Assembly (NCBI GenBank): GCA_002753155.1
Contig: PDZW01000005.1
Location: forward strand, 1-64,000
Direction of reading: 5' to 3'
DNA from: Alphaproteobacteria bacterium WMHbin7
GTDB lineage: Bacteria > Pseudomonadota > Alphaproteobacteria > Rhodospirillales > WMHbin7
Length of the DNA: 64,000 bases
Below, piece by piece: positions 50,729 to 59,572 of this stretch; the first letter of the stretch is position 1; every line of letters starts with the position of its first letter. A program made the position numbers and the translations under genes. The notes beneath the pieces are model-generated. The model was given only the letters and a program-made list of their open reading frames with translations, made no database searches and was not told the origin of the DNA.

Positions 50729-51061
50729 TCAGACGCAGCCCGTCGGCTTGGGCAATCCTGCGATCTTGCAGGCCTGCTTGGCGGGGCCGTAGGGGAACAA
50801 CTCGTAAAGATACTTGTTGCTGCCCTTTTCGGCGCCGAGGCGCTTGGTAATCGCCTTGGTCAGCACGCGGATGGCCGGAGCGATCTGATATTCGTTGTAA
50901 TATTCGCGCAGGAAGTTCACGACTTCCCAATGCTCGGGCGACATGTTGATCTGCTCGGCCTTGGCAATTTCGCCCGCCAGCTCTTCGTTCCATTCATTGA
51001 TATTGACGAGGTAGCCCTCTTCGTCCGCCTCAATCGTCTTGCCGTTTGCTGTGTAGGCCAT
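50729..51061 (-). CDS. dsrC: DsrC, sulfur-carrier protein
   Basis: A 110-aa protein with the diagnostic flexible C-terminal arm ACKIAGLPKPTGCV. Cys98 and Cys109 correspond to the two redox-active cysteines that carry sulfur between DsrEFH, DsrAB and DsrK. The body carries the SPEHWEVVNFLREYYNEY motif. The hairpins that follow may favour its higher expression. Confidence 0.96.
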   Translation of the reverse strand: MAYTANGKTIEADEEGYLVNINEWNEELAGEIAKAEQINMSPEHWEVVNFLREYYNEYQIAPAIRVLTKAITKRLGAEKGSNKYLYELFPYGPAKQACKIAGLPKPTGCV

Positions 51062-51100
51062 CTTACTTTCTCCTCTAAACCCGATTTCGATTGTTTGAAT

Positions 51101-51409
51101 TCAGCACCAGGCCTGAACCGCCGAAGCTTCGGCGGCCAGGTCGACAAATCCGGCGTAATCCACGACCTTGACGCCGGGAACCACCTTAGCGGCGTCCAGA
51201 CCGCGCGCCGCCAGATCAGGACCCAGCACATGCAGGCTGAAGGTCTTGGCGGCGGCAGCGACGGCGTCGGCCATCGACGTTCCCTGCATGGCGCCGATCA
51301 CGGCATCCTCGTACAGCAGGATCGCCGAACCGGGCGTGGCCAGCTTCAGACAGCTTTGCAGATTGGTCCGCTCGAAGGGCGATTTGGATACGGTGTGCAA
51401 CTGGCTCAT
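51101..51409 (-). CDS. dsrH: DsrH, sulfurtransferase subunit
   Basis: A 102-aa TusB/DsrH-like protein. Cys20 (NLQSCLKLA) is in the position of the conserved DsrH cysteine. It forms the DsrE2F2H2 complex that hands sulfur to DsrC. It lies 16 bp after dsrF. Confidence 0.93.
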   Translation of the reverse strand: MSQLHTVSKSPFERTNLQSCLKLATPGSAILLYEDAVIGAMQGTSMADAVAAAAKTFSLHVLGPDLAARGLDAAKVVPGVKVVDYAGFVDLAAEASAVQAWC

Positions 51410-51425
51410 CGTTTCAGTTCCTTGC

Positions 51426-51812
51426 TTAAGCCGACAGGACCACGTCCATCTGATCCATCAGCTTGGCCATTTCGGCACGGCTGACGACCTGGACATCGAC
51501 CAACAGGTCGTCTTCGGTCAGACCACGTTCATCGAGCGATTCCTGATCGACATAAAGCTTCTCGATGTCGTAGCCCTCAAGGGCGCGATAGGTCTTCGAG
51601 AAGTTCTTCATGCCGATGCCTTCCGTCGCCATGTTCTTCTTCAACTGAAGAACCCCGTCGTCGGTGAAGACAAGATGCACATCCTGGTCGAAGGCGGCCG
51701 AGATCAGCACCATTTCCAGCACTTCAAGCGCATAGACGGTGCCATAGGGCTGCTTGCGGTTCACATACATGAACTTCTTGACGACACCAGCTTCCATTTC
51801 TTCTTCCATCAT
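51426..51812 (-). CDS. dsrF: DsrF, sulfurtransferase subunit
   Basis: A 128-aa TusC/DsrF-like protein; RKQPYGTVYALEVLEMVLISAAFDQDVHLVFTDDGVLQL is the conserved N-terminal fold. It is a structural partner in DsrEFH. It lies 8 bp after dsrE. Confidence 0.93.
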   Translation of the reverse strand: MMEEEMEAGVVKKFMYVNRKQPYGTVYALEVLEMVLISAAFDQDVHLVFTDDGVLQLKKNMATEGIGMKNFSKTYRALEGYDIEKLYVDQESLDERGLTEDDLLVDVQVVSRAEMAKLMDQMDVVLSA

Positions 51813-51820
51813 GTCCTCCC

Positions 51821-52180
51821 TTAATCGCCGAAGGTGACGAGACGGTCGGCCTGAATGCCCGCTTCGATCAACTGGCCCAGGCCAGAGATGCGAAAGCCTG
51901 CGGCCAGATTCTCGTCCTTGATGCCACGGCGAAGTGCGGCGGCGACACAGACCACTAAGTCCAGCTTATGCTCTTCGGCCAGCTTGCCCCAGTTGGCGAC
52001 CACATTGCGGTCGTCGGTGGGCGGCTCGGAGAGCTTGCTCGCGTTGTAGACGCCGTCGTAATAGAAGAACACCCGAAATATCTGGTGTCCCTTGGACAGC
52101 GCTGCCTTCACGAACTGATAGGCCGAGTCAGAGGCCTGGTGGTTAAACGGTCCCTCATTGACCAGAACGGCGAATTTCAT
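51821..52180 (-). CDS. dsrE: DsrE, sulfurtransferase subunit
   Basis: A 119-aa TusD/DsrE-like protein whose Cys78 (DLVVCVAAALRRG) is the conserved sulfur-binding residue and identical in position to the Allochromatium enzyme. Presence of DsrEFH distinguishes oxidising from sulfate-reducing dsr operons. It follows dsrB by 13 bp. Confidence 0.95.
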   Translation of the reverse strand: MKFAVLVNEGPFNHQASDSAYQFVKAALSKGHQIFRVFFYYDGVYNASKLSEPPTDDRNVVANWGKLAEEHKLDLVVCVAAALRRGIKDENLAAGFRISGLGQLIEAGIQADRLVTFGD

Positions 52181-52193
52181 ACCAGCCTCCGGC

Positions 52194-53264
52194 CTAGAAA
52201 TGCAGGTGCGCCGACGCGTTCAGGCTTGCACGCCCGCCACGCCAGGTTTCCAGATGATATTTGGTGAAGGGCAGGCCGGTCAGTTCGAAGAAGCGGGGCC
52301 AGCCCACGCGGTCGATCCACTCGCCCATGCGCTCCCAGGCTCTGGCGTCCTTTTGATAGGCGCGCAGGATGTTCTTGACGATCTCGGCGGCCTCGGGCCA
52401 GCGGGGCGCGTTGTTGGGAATGCCCGCCGCCACCAGCTTGTGGAAGGTGGGACGCGAGCGCGTGGAGGAATGCTTGCCACCGACCCAGATTGCCAGCTTC
52501 GAATGCTCGGGATCGTTGATCTGCATGGGCGGGCAAGGCGGGAAGCAAGCACCGCAGCAGACGCACTTCTTCTCGTCCACTTCCAGCGTCGGCTTGCCAT
52601 TGACCATGGCGGGGCGAATGGCCGCCACCGGGCAGCGCGCCACCACGGCCGGGCGTTCGCACTGCAGCGAAACCAGCTCGTGATTGATCTTGGGCGGCTT
52701 GGTGTGCTGAATGTTGATCGCGATGTCGCCCTGGCCGCCGCAGTTGATCTGGCAGCAGGATGTCGTGATCTTCACGCGGTTGGGCATGCGCTCGTTGATG
52801 AATTCTTCGTACAATTCATCCATCAGCGACTTGACGACACCCGAGGCGTCGGTGCCGGGAATGTCGCAATGCAGCCAGCCTTGCGTGTGCGAGATCATCG
52901 ATACCGAGTTGCCGGTGCCGCCGACGGGGAAACCGCCGTCGTTCAGCGCCTTGATCAAGGGATCGACCATGTCCTTCTTGGACACCATGAACTCGATGTT
53001 CGAGCGCACGGTAAAGCGAACATGTCCCTCAGCATACTTGTCGGCGATGTCGCACAGGGCGCGCACCGTAAAGACATCCATCTGGCGCTGGGTTCCGGCC
53101 TTGACGGTCCAGATCTCGTCGCCCGATTCGGCGACGTGATGCAGAACGCCCGGGCGCGGGCGATCATGCCAGGCCCAATGACCATAATTCTTGCGCATCA
53201 CGGGATGCATGAACGGCATCGGATCGGGCACGCCGCTTTCGGTTGGACGACGGGGTTCAGCCAT
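52194..53264 (-). CDS. dsrB: Dissimilatory (reverse) sulfite reductase subunit beta, DsrB
   Basis: A 356-aa siroheme-iron-sulfur subunit. It carries HTQGWLHCDIP and TSCCQINCGGQGDIAIN near the siroheme/cluster site and an inserted ferredoxin domain (CVCCGACFPPCPPM). With DsrA it forms the alpha2beta2 enzyme that oxidises reduced sulfur to sulfite in this type of organism. Start at 53264 after GGAGG; gap to dsrA 38 bp. Confidence 0.96.
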   Translation of the reverse strand: MAEPRRPTESGVPDPMPFMHPVMRKNYGHWAWHDRPRPGVLHHVAESGDEIWTVKAGTQRQMDVFTVRALCDIADKYAEGHVRFTVRSNIEFMVSKKDMVDPLIKALNDGGFPVGGTGNSVSMISHTQGWLHCDIPGTDASGVVKSLMDELYEEFINERMPNRVKITTSCCQINCGGQGDIAINIQHTKPPKINHELVSLQCERPAVVARCPVAAIRPAMVNGKPTLEVDEKKCVCCGACFPPCPPMQINDPEHSKLAIWVGGKHSSTRSRPTFHKLVAAGIPNNAPRWPEAAEIVKNILRAYQKDARAWERMGEWIDRVGWPRFFELTGLPFTKYHLETWRGGRASLNASAHLHF

Positions 53265-53302
53265 GAATTCCTCCGGTCTCTCTATCTATCTCGTTGAATT
53301 GC

Positions 53303-54550
53303 TTACTCGGCGGCCGACTTGGACCTGGCATTCCATTTCTTCACTTCCTCGTCCCAGCCATCCATGCGGACGTAGGAGTTAGAGCGAGGTGCCGCGATCA
53401 TGTTCAGATCGAGTTCCAGACCAACGCCTTCCAGGAAGTTGGAAAGTCCGATACGCTCGATCATCTCGCCGGTACGCTCGTGCTCAAGCGCGTTCTCGGC
53501 AAAGAAGTCCAGCATATTGCGGGCCAGTTCGACCAGGCCCTCGTAATCCTCGTCATTCTCGAGCTTCATGAAGGGCACGACCACGGTGCCCATCTGATCG
53601 CCGATCTTCAAGGTGCGCTTGCCACCCACCAGAATGGCAGCACCACGCTCTTTGCCCGGCTTCAACGCCTTGGTGCAGACATTGAGGCAATGCATGCAGC
53701 GCACACAGCTTTTGTTATCGACTTCCAGCGTGTCGTCGTCGTTCAGGGACAGCGCCTCGGTCGGGCACATGCGGATCACCTGATCGATGATCTCCTTGCG
53801 GCCACGCTCCTTCACGATCTGCTGGAAGGCCTTCTGGTCAACCTGCATATCATCTTTCCAGGTGCCGATGATCGCCATATCAGCGCGATGAATGGCATTG
53901 GCGCAGTCGTTGGCGCAACCGGCAAACTTCATCTTGAACTTGTAGGGCAGCGAGGGCCGGTGAATGTCGTCGACCATGGCATTCAGCGACATGCGCATGG
54001 CCTTGGCCTCGTCATAGCAGCTCTGTTCGCAGCGGGCCGCACCCACGCAGGAAACCGAGGTGCGCACGCCAGCGCCGGCGCCGCCGAGATCGAAGCCCAG
54101 CTCGTTCAACTCGTCGAAGGCGGGCTGGATGTTATCGGTCGTCGAGCCCTGGAACATGATATCGCCCGACTGGCCGTGAAAGGCGATCAGGCCTGAACCA
54201 TGGCGCTCCCAGATGTCGCACAACTTGCGCAGCAAATCGGTGGTGTAGTGCATCCCTGCGGGCGGCATGATGCGGATGGTGTGGAATTCCTTGGATTCGG
54301 GATATTTGTCGGCCACTTCCGAGAAGCGCGGAATGACACCGGCGCCATAACCGAAAACGCCGACCGTGCCGCCCTTCCAATAGCCCTTGCGGGTTTCATA
54401 GGAATGTTCGAGCTGGCCGAGCAGATCCTTCATCATGTCGGCATAGCCTTTGTCCGACTTGGCAAGGCGCTTCAGGCCCGTCACGAAGCTGGGCCAGGGC
54501 CCGGTTTCCAGTTGGTCCAGAAGGGGTGTCTTGGGCATCTGTTTGGCCAT
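53303..54550 (-). CDS. dsrA: Dissimilatory (reverse) sulfite reductase subunit alpha, DsrA
   Basis: A 415-aa catalytic subunit. The siroheme/[4Fe-4S] ligands are visible as C-x5-C (SCVGAARCEQSC) and C-x3-C (GCANDCANA). The ferredoxin insertion is CVRCMHCLNVC. GGAGG lies six to eight bases before ATG 54550; the track's upstream extension is leader. First gene of the dsr operon, which runs dsrABEFHCMKLJOP, TrpD2-like, dsrN. Phylogenetic placement in the oxidative branch is inferred from the operon content. Confidence 0.96.
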   Translation of the reverse strand: MAKQMPKTPLLDQLETGPWPSFVTGLKRLAKSDKGYADMMKDLLGQLEHSYETRKGYWKGGTVGVFGYGAGVIPRFSEVADKYPESKEFHTIRIMPPAGMHYTTDLLRKLCDIWERHGSGLIAFHGQSGDIMFQGSTTDNIQPAFDELNELGFDLGGAGAGVRTSVSCVGAARCEQSCYDEAKAMRMSLNAMVDDIHRPSLPYKFKMKFAGCANDCANAIHRADMAIIGTWKDDMQVDQKAFQQIVKERGRKEIIDQVIRMCPTEALSLNDDDTLEVDNKSCVRCMHCLNVCTKALKPGKERGAAILVGGKRTLKIGDQMGTVVVPFMKLENDEDYEGLVELARNMLDFFAENALEHERTGEMIERIGLSNFLEGVGLELDLNMIAAPRSNSYVRMDGWDEEVKKWNARSKSAAE

Positions 54551-54927
54551 TATTTCCTCCACCATCGTCGCGGCATGATTCCCAAGGGGGCCTCCTTGAG
54601 TGCCTTGATAAGTCTCTTGCTTCAGGATGCGGGAAAGGATTGGGTCCGCTCCCCTCGCCAACGCTCCTCCACTCTGCGCAAGTCCGAAGGCTTTAATCAA
54701 GCTTTTCGAATATGCGCAAACCCTCTTTCTTGGCCAGGGGGTCTCTAAGATCACTCGGCCTGGGGTTACATGAAAACATCATAATATAACGTTCCAACCG
54801 GAATCCAGCAGATTTTCCGTTTCCCACCAAGATTCTTTGATATTTCGTATATTATAGAAGCTCTAGATTATAACATATTGTCGAATCATCCTTTTCTTGC
54901 GCAGGATATGAAAAAGCAGGTGAAGGA
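54551..54927. promoter_or_regulatory. Divergent dsrA / dioxygenase control region
   Basis: The region has 377 bp without a gene. The half nearest the dioxygenase (about 54770-54890) is strikingly AT-rich, with several TATAAT/TATTAT-like elements on both strands (e.g. near 54854 and 54868). I could not pair them with convincing -35 elements. The dsrA-proximal 200 bp would be a long leader if transcription starts there. No clear operator palindrome seen. Confidence 0.5.
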
Positions 54928-55803
54928 ATGCTCCAAAATCCCTTCGATTTGGCCCAGGTCAAGGCCTATGAAAGCTGGCGGGACGCCAGACTGGAAGCCA
55001 TGCCCCGAACGGTCCAGGACTTGCTCGTCCAGATCGCTGACCCCTGGAATCTCTCTGAAAGCGAACATGCGGCCCTGCTGGACCGGGTCAGGTGCTCCAA
55101 CATGGCCGTCTTCGCCGCTCCGCCCCAAGCTTGCAGCAAGGAAGCCCTGAAAAGCTTGGCTGCCCGTTTCGGCCTGCTGCGTCTGGATGCCAACCAATTG
55201 GCCGACGAGGATGGAATCAGCCCGCTTTCGGTAGCGCCCGCTGGAACCAGGAAACGCTATATCCCCTATACTGACCGCCCTATCGCCTGGCATACGGACG
55301 GCTATTACAACGACACAGAAAGTCAGGTTCAGGGACTGATGCTCTGGTGCCAGCGTCCGGCGCTTGAGGGAGGGGGCAACGCTCTTCTCGACCCTGAACT
55401 GGCCTATATCGCCCTGAGAGAGCGCGATCCTGCCCATATCGAAGCCCTGATGCGCCCCGATGCCTTCGCCATCCCGCCCAACGAAGATGCGGACATGACG
55501 GGGCGCGAGATGCGCCCAGGCCCCGTATTCTCCGTGACGAAAGCAGGCAAGCTGCATATGCGCTACACGGCCAGAAAACGCTCGATCACCTGGAATCCGT
55601 CGCCCGATGTGCAGGCGGCCAGGGCAGCGCTTGAGGAAATTCTGGCCGATCCGCCCTTTGGTCTTTTTGAGCACCGCCTCGAGGCGGGACAGGGACTGCT
55701 GTCAAACAATGTGCTACACACCAGAACGGCCTTCAGGGATGATCCCGCCGTTCCCCGCCTGCTCTGGCGTGCCCGTTTTTACGACCGGATTTCAGAAAGT
55801 TGA
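54928..55803 (+). CDS. TauD/TfdA-type Fe(II)/2-oxoglutarate dioxygenase-like protein
   Basis: A 291-aa protein whose iron-binding triad is visible: His122 and Asp124 in AWHTDGYYND and His264 in NNVLHTRTAFRDD. Arg277 is the likely 2-oxoglutarate contact. In TauD-type enzymes such chemistry releases sulfite from alkanesulfonates, which would fit a sulfur locus, but the substrate here is unproven. GAAGGA precedes the ATG. It is divergent from dsrA and begins an operon with the 86-aa unknown gene. Confidence 0.75.
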   Translation: MLQNPFDLAQVKAYESWRDARLEAMPRTVQDLLVQIADPWNLSESEHAALLDRVRCSNMAVFAAPPQACSKEALKSLAARFGLLRLDANQLADEDGISPLSVAPAGTRKRYIPYTDRPIAWHTDGYYNDTESQVQGLMLWCQRPALEGGGNALLDPELAYIALRERDPAHIEALMRPDAFAIPPNEDADMTGREMRPGPVFSVTKAGKLHMRYTARKRSITWNPSPDVQAARAALEEILADPPFGLFEHRLEAGQGLLSNNVLHTRTAFRDDPAVPRLLWRARFYDRISES

Positions 55804-55808
55804 CCCCC

Positions 55809-56069
55809 ATGACCGATGACATGACGCCCCCCGGCAACCAGTTAAACGCCATCAGCCAGGACGAGCTGGCCCACATGCCAGCGCCCTGGGGGCGCGAGGT
55901 CAAATTGATCCGCCTGACTTACGATTCCGGTTTCGAGATGCTGCGCTTGGCGATTAAGGAGGGCAAACGCTTCACCACGCTCGACCTTGATGCCGCCTCG
56001 GCCTCAAAATTGGCGGGGCTTATCGCGGGCTGGGCCGAGACAAGGTCTCCTGAACCATCCGCCGAATAA
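55809..56069 (+). CDS. Conserved-looking 86-aa protein of unknown function
   Basis: A small soluble protein with a beta/alpha pattern (REVKLIRLTYDSGFEMLRLAIKEGKRFTTLDLDAASASKLAGLIAGWA). No cysteines and no signal peptide. It starts five bases after the dioxygenase stop, so the two are probably co-translated. I do not recognise the family. ATGs at 55809 and 55821 are both possible. The 3' end overlaps the convergent chelatase gene by 50 bp. Confidence 0.6.
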   Translation: MTDDMTPPGNQLNAISQDELAHMPAPWGREVKLIRLTYDSGFEMLRLAIKEGKRFTTLDLDAASASKLAGLIAGWAETRSPEPSAE

Positions 56070-56805
56070 GAGTCTCCAGGGCCTGGTCATCGACCAGGCC
56101 TTGCGTGATGGCCAGCCGATACCCCCCGAACTCGGTCAAAACGGGATCGGCCCCTCCCAATTCCTTCAGCCCGAACAAAGGCGGCAGGTCGCGGGCCGCA
56201 TGCTGCCCCTCGGCCAGCAGCATGGGCAGCACGACGATCTGCCTTGTTTTAATGCTGCATTGCCAGTCGGCCGCCCTGGGCTCCTCTTCCAAAAAGCAAA
56301 CCCTGACCTCGGCCCATCGCCCGGCCTTAAGCAACTGCGCCGCCAGCCCCTCAGCACTCGCCTTGGCCCCGCCGCCCTGCCGATTGCCATGCGCAACCAG
56401 CAACAGCGCGGTCGCCTTGAAATCGAAGCTTGCTGCCATGGCGGCTAGTTCCGCCCGTTCTTCCACCAATCGGGCAAGGCCGGGATGAACGCCGATGGGA
56501 CGTAGATAATGGACGCTGCGCCCATCCGATAACAGGGTCAGCGGCCCTTGAAGCCCCATCTCGGCAGGAATCAGATCGCGGGCAATCCGGCCCTCGGTGG
56601 CAAAAACGGGAATTGCCAGAACAATGGGCGAGGTGATCAGCTTCAAACCTTCGCCCACATAGGGGGTCTCTTTCCAAAAGCAGGCCGCCACCTGATCGAA
56701 AGCCTCGTCCTGGCCCAGCCGTTCGGCCAGGCGGCGCACAGCGCCACCGCCGCCTAAACTGGCGCCATGCCCGATCAGCAGTAGTCCGATTCCTTCCTTC
56801 TTCAT
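56020..56805 (-). CDS. CbiX/SirB-type sirohydrochlorin chelatase (two-domain)
   Basis: A 261-aa class II chelatase with two tandem CbiX-like halves. His13 (LLLIGHGAS) is the metal-binding His of the first half, and the second half has LLLVAHGNRQ (His139). It would insert Fe(II) into sirohydrochlorin to make siroheme, the cofactor of DsrAB; cobalt insertion for cobalamin is the alternative. The first half's cysteine and the second half's His suggest one half may be structural. It lies convergent with the dioxygenase/86-aa pair. Confidence 0.78.
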   Translation of the reverse strand: MKKEGIGLLLIGHGASLGGGGAVRRLAERLGQDEAFDQVAACFWKETPYVGEGLKLITSPIVLAIPVFATEGRIARDLIPAEMGLQGPLTLLSDGRSVHYLRPIGVHPGLARLVEERAELAAMAASFDFKATALLLVAHGNRQGGGAKASAEGLAAQLLKAGRWAEVRVCFLEEEPRAADWQCSIKTRQIVVLPMLLAEGQHAARDLPPLFGLKELGGADPVLTEFGGYRLAITQGLVDDQALETLIRRMVQETLSRPSPR

Positions 56806-56894
56806 GGCATCCAGGGTAGCGCGCTTCCTATCCCTCTGATACCCTTAAGACGAATCGGCGAAAAAGCCGAGCGGAAAGCGTGGAGGAAACAGGG

Positions 56895-57260
56895 ATGGGC
56901 CGTTCCGTACTGGTGGTCGATGACGAGTCGAACATCGTGCTTTCGTTGGAATTCCTGATGCGCCAGGCCGGGTTCGAGGTCCGCATCGCCCGTGATGGCG
57001 AACAGGCCCTTGAAGAAGTGGCCCGCCAGCCGCCCGATCTGATTCTGCTGGATGTCATGATGCCCAAGCGTGACGGCTATGATGTCTGCCAGACGGTGCG
57101 CGCCAACCCCCTTTGGAAGAATGTCCGCATCATCATGCTGACGGCCAAAGGCCGCGAGATCGAGCGCGAAAAGGGCCTGGCCATGGGTGCGGACGATTAC
57201 ATCACCAAGCCCTTCTCCACCCGCGAGGTTGTCGAGCGGGTCCGTCAATATCTCGGCTAG
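56895..57260 (+). CDS. Stand-alone response-regulator receiver protein
   Basis: A 121-aa receiver domain only (VVDDESN acidic pocket; phospho-Asp53 in [24 protein letters not shown]). There is no output domain. It starts an operon with the exonuclease fusion, small membrane protein and symporter-type kinase, the last being its probable phosphate donor. ATG 56895 follows GGAGG. Confidence 0.88.
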   Translation: MGRSVLVVDDESNIVLSLEFLMRQAGFEVRIARDGEQALEEVARQPPDLILLDVMMPKRDGYDVCQTVRANPLWKNVRIIMLTAKGREIEREKGLAMGADDYITKPFSTREVVERVRQYLG

Positions 57261-57263
57261 ATC

Positions 57264-59318
57264 GTGGGTCACAGCGCCCGCATCGGCCTTGTCTTTGCGC
57301 TGCTGGGAGCGGCAGGGGCCGGAGCGATGCTGCTGATTCCCGCCACCCTGTCCTGGCTGATCCTTATTCCCGTACTTGGTCTGGCTTGGCTGCTGGTGAA
57401 TCGTCTGCTTTTGGCACCCGCAGCCCTTCTTGCCCGCGAAGTGGCAATTCTCGCCCAGACCAAGGGAACAGGCCGGGCGCCGATCTTCCCCGAACGCCAT
57501 CTGCTGGGCGACCTGCTGCCTGCGATTGAAAAATTGGCGCTGACGGTTTCGTCCAGCCAGGGCGAATTCAACGCCGCACTCGACAAGGCGACGAGACAGT
57601 CCGAAGAACAAAGGCGCTGGCTGGAAGTCATTCTGGTCGATCTGGCCGAAGGCGTTCTGGTCTGCAATCTCAATCACCAGCTTCTGCTCTACAATCAGAC
57701 CGCCACGCGATTGTTCGGAAAACCCGAAGCAATTGGCCTGGGCCGCCCGCTCTTCGCCCTGGTCTCGAAGGCGGCCATTCTGCACACGCTGGATCTTCTG
57801 GACTATCGCCGCCGCTCGGGCGTGCCCCAGGATGGCGACACATTGCCCTTCGTCTGCGCCACCGCCGATGCCAAGCGCATGCTGGAAGGACGCATGGGGC
57901 TTATTCTCGATCCTGCGGGCAAGACATCGGCCTATGTGCTGACTTTCACCGATATGAGCGAGCGCGTGGCCGAACTGGAACGCGCCGACACGGTGCGTCA
58001 CGCCCTGACCCGCGATCTGCGCCAACCCATGGCCAATCTGCGCGCCGCCTCGGAAACATTGAACGCCTATCCTTTGATGGAAGCAGGGGTGCGCCAGTCC
58101 TTCGAGAAAGTGATCCTGGAAGAAAGCACGCGCCTCAGCAATCGCCTGGACGAATTGGCCTTGGCCTATCGCGGCCATGGGCTGGGCCGCTGGCCGATGG
58201 GAGAGTTGCATGCCGCCGATCTGATCGACTGCCTTGATCGCAGGCTGGTCAAAGAGAATGGGCCGCGGGTCACGCTGATCGGCATGCCTTTGTGGCTGCA
58301 GGCCGATCATCACCTTCTCATGCGCACATTGCTTCAGCTGGTGCGCAAGATCGCGCAGCGTTTCGCTGTAGAAGAAATCGATGCCGAAACCAAGCTGGGC
58401 GACAAACGTGTCTATCTCGATCTGATCTGGAAGGGGGCCGCCCTTTCCAACCAGGAGATCGAAGCCTGGATCGCTGAACCGCTGGAGGGCGGCGATGGCC
58501 CAGCCACCATCGCCGAAGCGCTTGAACGCCACGGCGCCGAAATCTGGAGCCAACCTTCTGGCGGCGATTACGCTCTGCTGCGCCTGCCCCTGCTGACCCC
58601 GATGAATGCCCGGATTCTGGTCAAGCAAGAAGAAGAGCGCCCGCCTGCACGCCCGGAATTCTACGATTTCGGCCTATTGGCCCAGCATGCCGATGTGGGC
58701 AGTCTGGCCGAGCGGCCCTTAAGCCAACTGACCTTCGTCGTCTTTGATACCGAGACCACCGGCTTGAAGCCCTCGCAGGGCGACGAGATCATCTCCATCG
58801 GTGCGGTGCGCGTCGTCAACGGGCGCCTTTTGAGCGGCGAGACCTTCGAGCGTCTGGTCAATCCCGGAATGAAAATTCCCGAGGCCAGCATCCGTTTCCA
58901 TCACATTACCGACAGCATGGTGGCCGACAAGCCGCCGATTGCCATCGTTCTTCCCCAATTCAAGGGATTCGCGGGCGATGCCGTGCTGGCCGCCCACAAT
59001 GCCGCCTTTGATCTCAAGTTCCTGCATTTAAAGGAAGCCAGCACCGGCATCCGCTTTACCAATCCGGTGGTGGATACGCTGTTGCTGTCGCGTCTGGCCG
59101 ACGAGCATCTGGAAGATCATTCGCTGGATGGCGTTGCCCTGCGGTTCAATATCGACATTCCCGACCGGCACACCGCCTTGGGCGACGCGTTGGCCACCGC
59201 CGTCGTTCTGGTCAGGCTGATTCAGATTCTGGAAACACAGGGGATCACCACCCTGGGTCAGGTGATGAGATTAACCAACATGGCAGCGCAGATGCGCGCC
59301 ACCGGCCAGAATTTTTAG
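57264..59318 (+). CDS. PAS/degenerate histidine-kinase domain fused to a DEDDh 3'-5' exonuclease
   Basis: A 684-aa protein: two membrane helices (about 8-48), a PAS-like domain (~118-235) and a DHp-like helix in which the phospho-acceptor His is replaced by Arg250 (LTRDLRQPM). A weak ATPase-like region (~300-450) lacks clear N and G boxes. A DnaQ-type exonuclease (~488-660) carries FDTETTGLKPSQGDEIISIGAV, AHNAAFDLKFL and a terminal HTALGDALAT. The kinase part is probably inactive and sensory. Starts at GTG 57264, three bases after the receiver gene. Confidence 0.85.
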   Translation: MGHSARIGLVFALLGAAGAGAMLLIPATLSWLILIPVLGLAWLLVNRLLLAPAALLAREVAILAQTKGTGRAPIFPERHLLGDLLPAIEKLALTVSSSQGEFNAALDKATRQSEEQRRWLEVILVDLAEGVLVCNLNHQLLLYNQTATRLFGKPEAIGLGRPLFALVSKAAILHTLDLLDYRRRSGVPQDGDTLPFVCATADAKRMLEGRMGLILDPAGKTSAYVLTFTDMSERVAELERADTVRHALTRDLRQPMANLRAASETLNAYPLMEAGVRQSFEKVILEESTRLSNRLDELALAYRGHGLGRWPMGELHAADLIDCLDRRLVKENGPRVTLIGMPLWLQADHHLLMRTLLQLVRKIAQRFAVEEIDAETKLGDKRVYLDLIWKGAALSNQEIEAWIAEPLEGGDGPATIAEALERHGAEIWSQPSGGDYALLRLPLLTPMNARILVKQEEERPPARPEFYDFGLLAQHADVGSLAERPLSQLTFVVFDTETTGLKPSQGDEIISIGAVRVVNGRLLSGETFERLVNPGMKIPEASIRFHHITDSMVADKPPIAIVLPQFKGFAGDAVLAAHNAAFDLKFLHLKEASTGIRFTNPVVDTLLLSRLADEHLEDHSLDGVALRFNIDIPDRHTALGDALATAVVLVRLIQILETQGITTLGQVMRLTNMAAQMRATGQNF

Positions 59319-59320
59319 CC

Positions 59321-59569
59321 ATGACAGGTCGTCGCAAAAACACCCCCCATGTCCGTTTTGCCAGCCCCGGCGGGCGCGAGGCCAAGCTGGCAGGGCTGTT
59401 TCTGCTGGGGCTTTTGCTGTTCCTGCCCCCGATCCTGACCCTTTTCAGCCGCCCGATTCTGGTGTTTGGCATTCCCCTGTTCTATCTCTATCTGTTCCTG
59501 GCCTGGGCGGCTCTGATTTTTCTTCTGGCCCGCGCGCTTAGGCGCGGTCCGGACCCCGGTTCGGAGTAA
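59321..59569 (+). CDS. Small two-helix membrane protein of unknown function
   Basis: An 82-aa protein with a basic N-terminus and two hydrophobic helices (about 24-42 and 47-70). Its position just before a sodium:solute-symporter-type kinase resembles the small accessory subunits of some symporters (DUF4212/DUF485 type), but sequence similarity by eye is not convincing. It lies 2 bp after the exonuclease and 3 bp before the kinase gene. Confidence 0.62.
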   Translation: MTGRRKNTPHVRFASPGGREAKLAGLFLLGLLLFLPPILTLFSRPILVFGIPLFYLYLFLAWAALIFLLARALRRGPDPGSE

Positions 59570-59572
59570 GCC

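Noticed and set aside
49490-51484. 664-aa plus-strand ORF
   Set aside because: It runs antisense through dsrK, dsrM, dsrC and dsrH across their intergenic gaps, has no ribosome-binding site or domain, and is a shadow ORF.
52158-53297. 379-aa plus-strand ORF
   Set aside because: Antisense to dsrB, whose siroheme and ferredoxin motifs are clear.
56802-58628. 608-aa minus-strand ORF
   Set aside because: Antisense to the receiver and exonuclease-fusion genes; includes their promoter region and has no domain signature.
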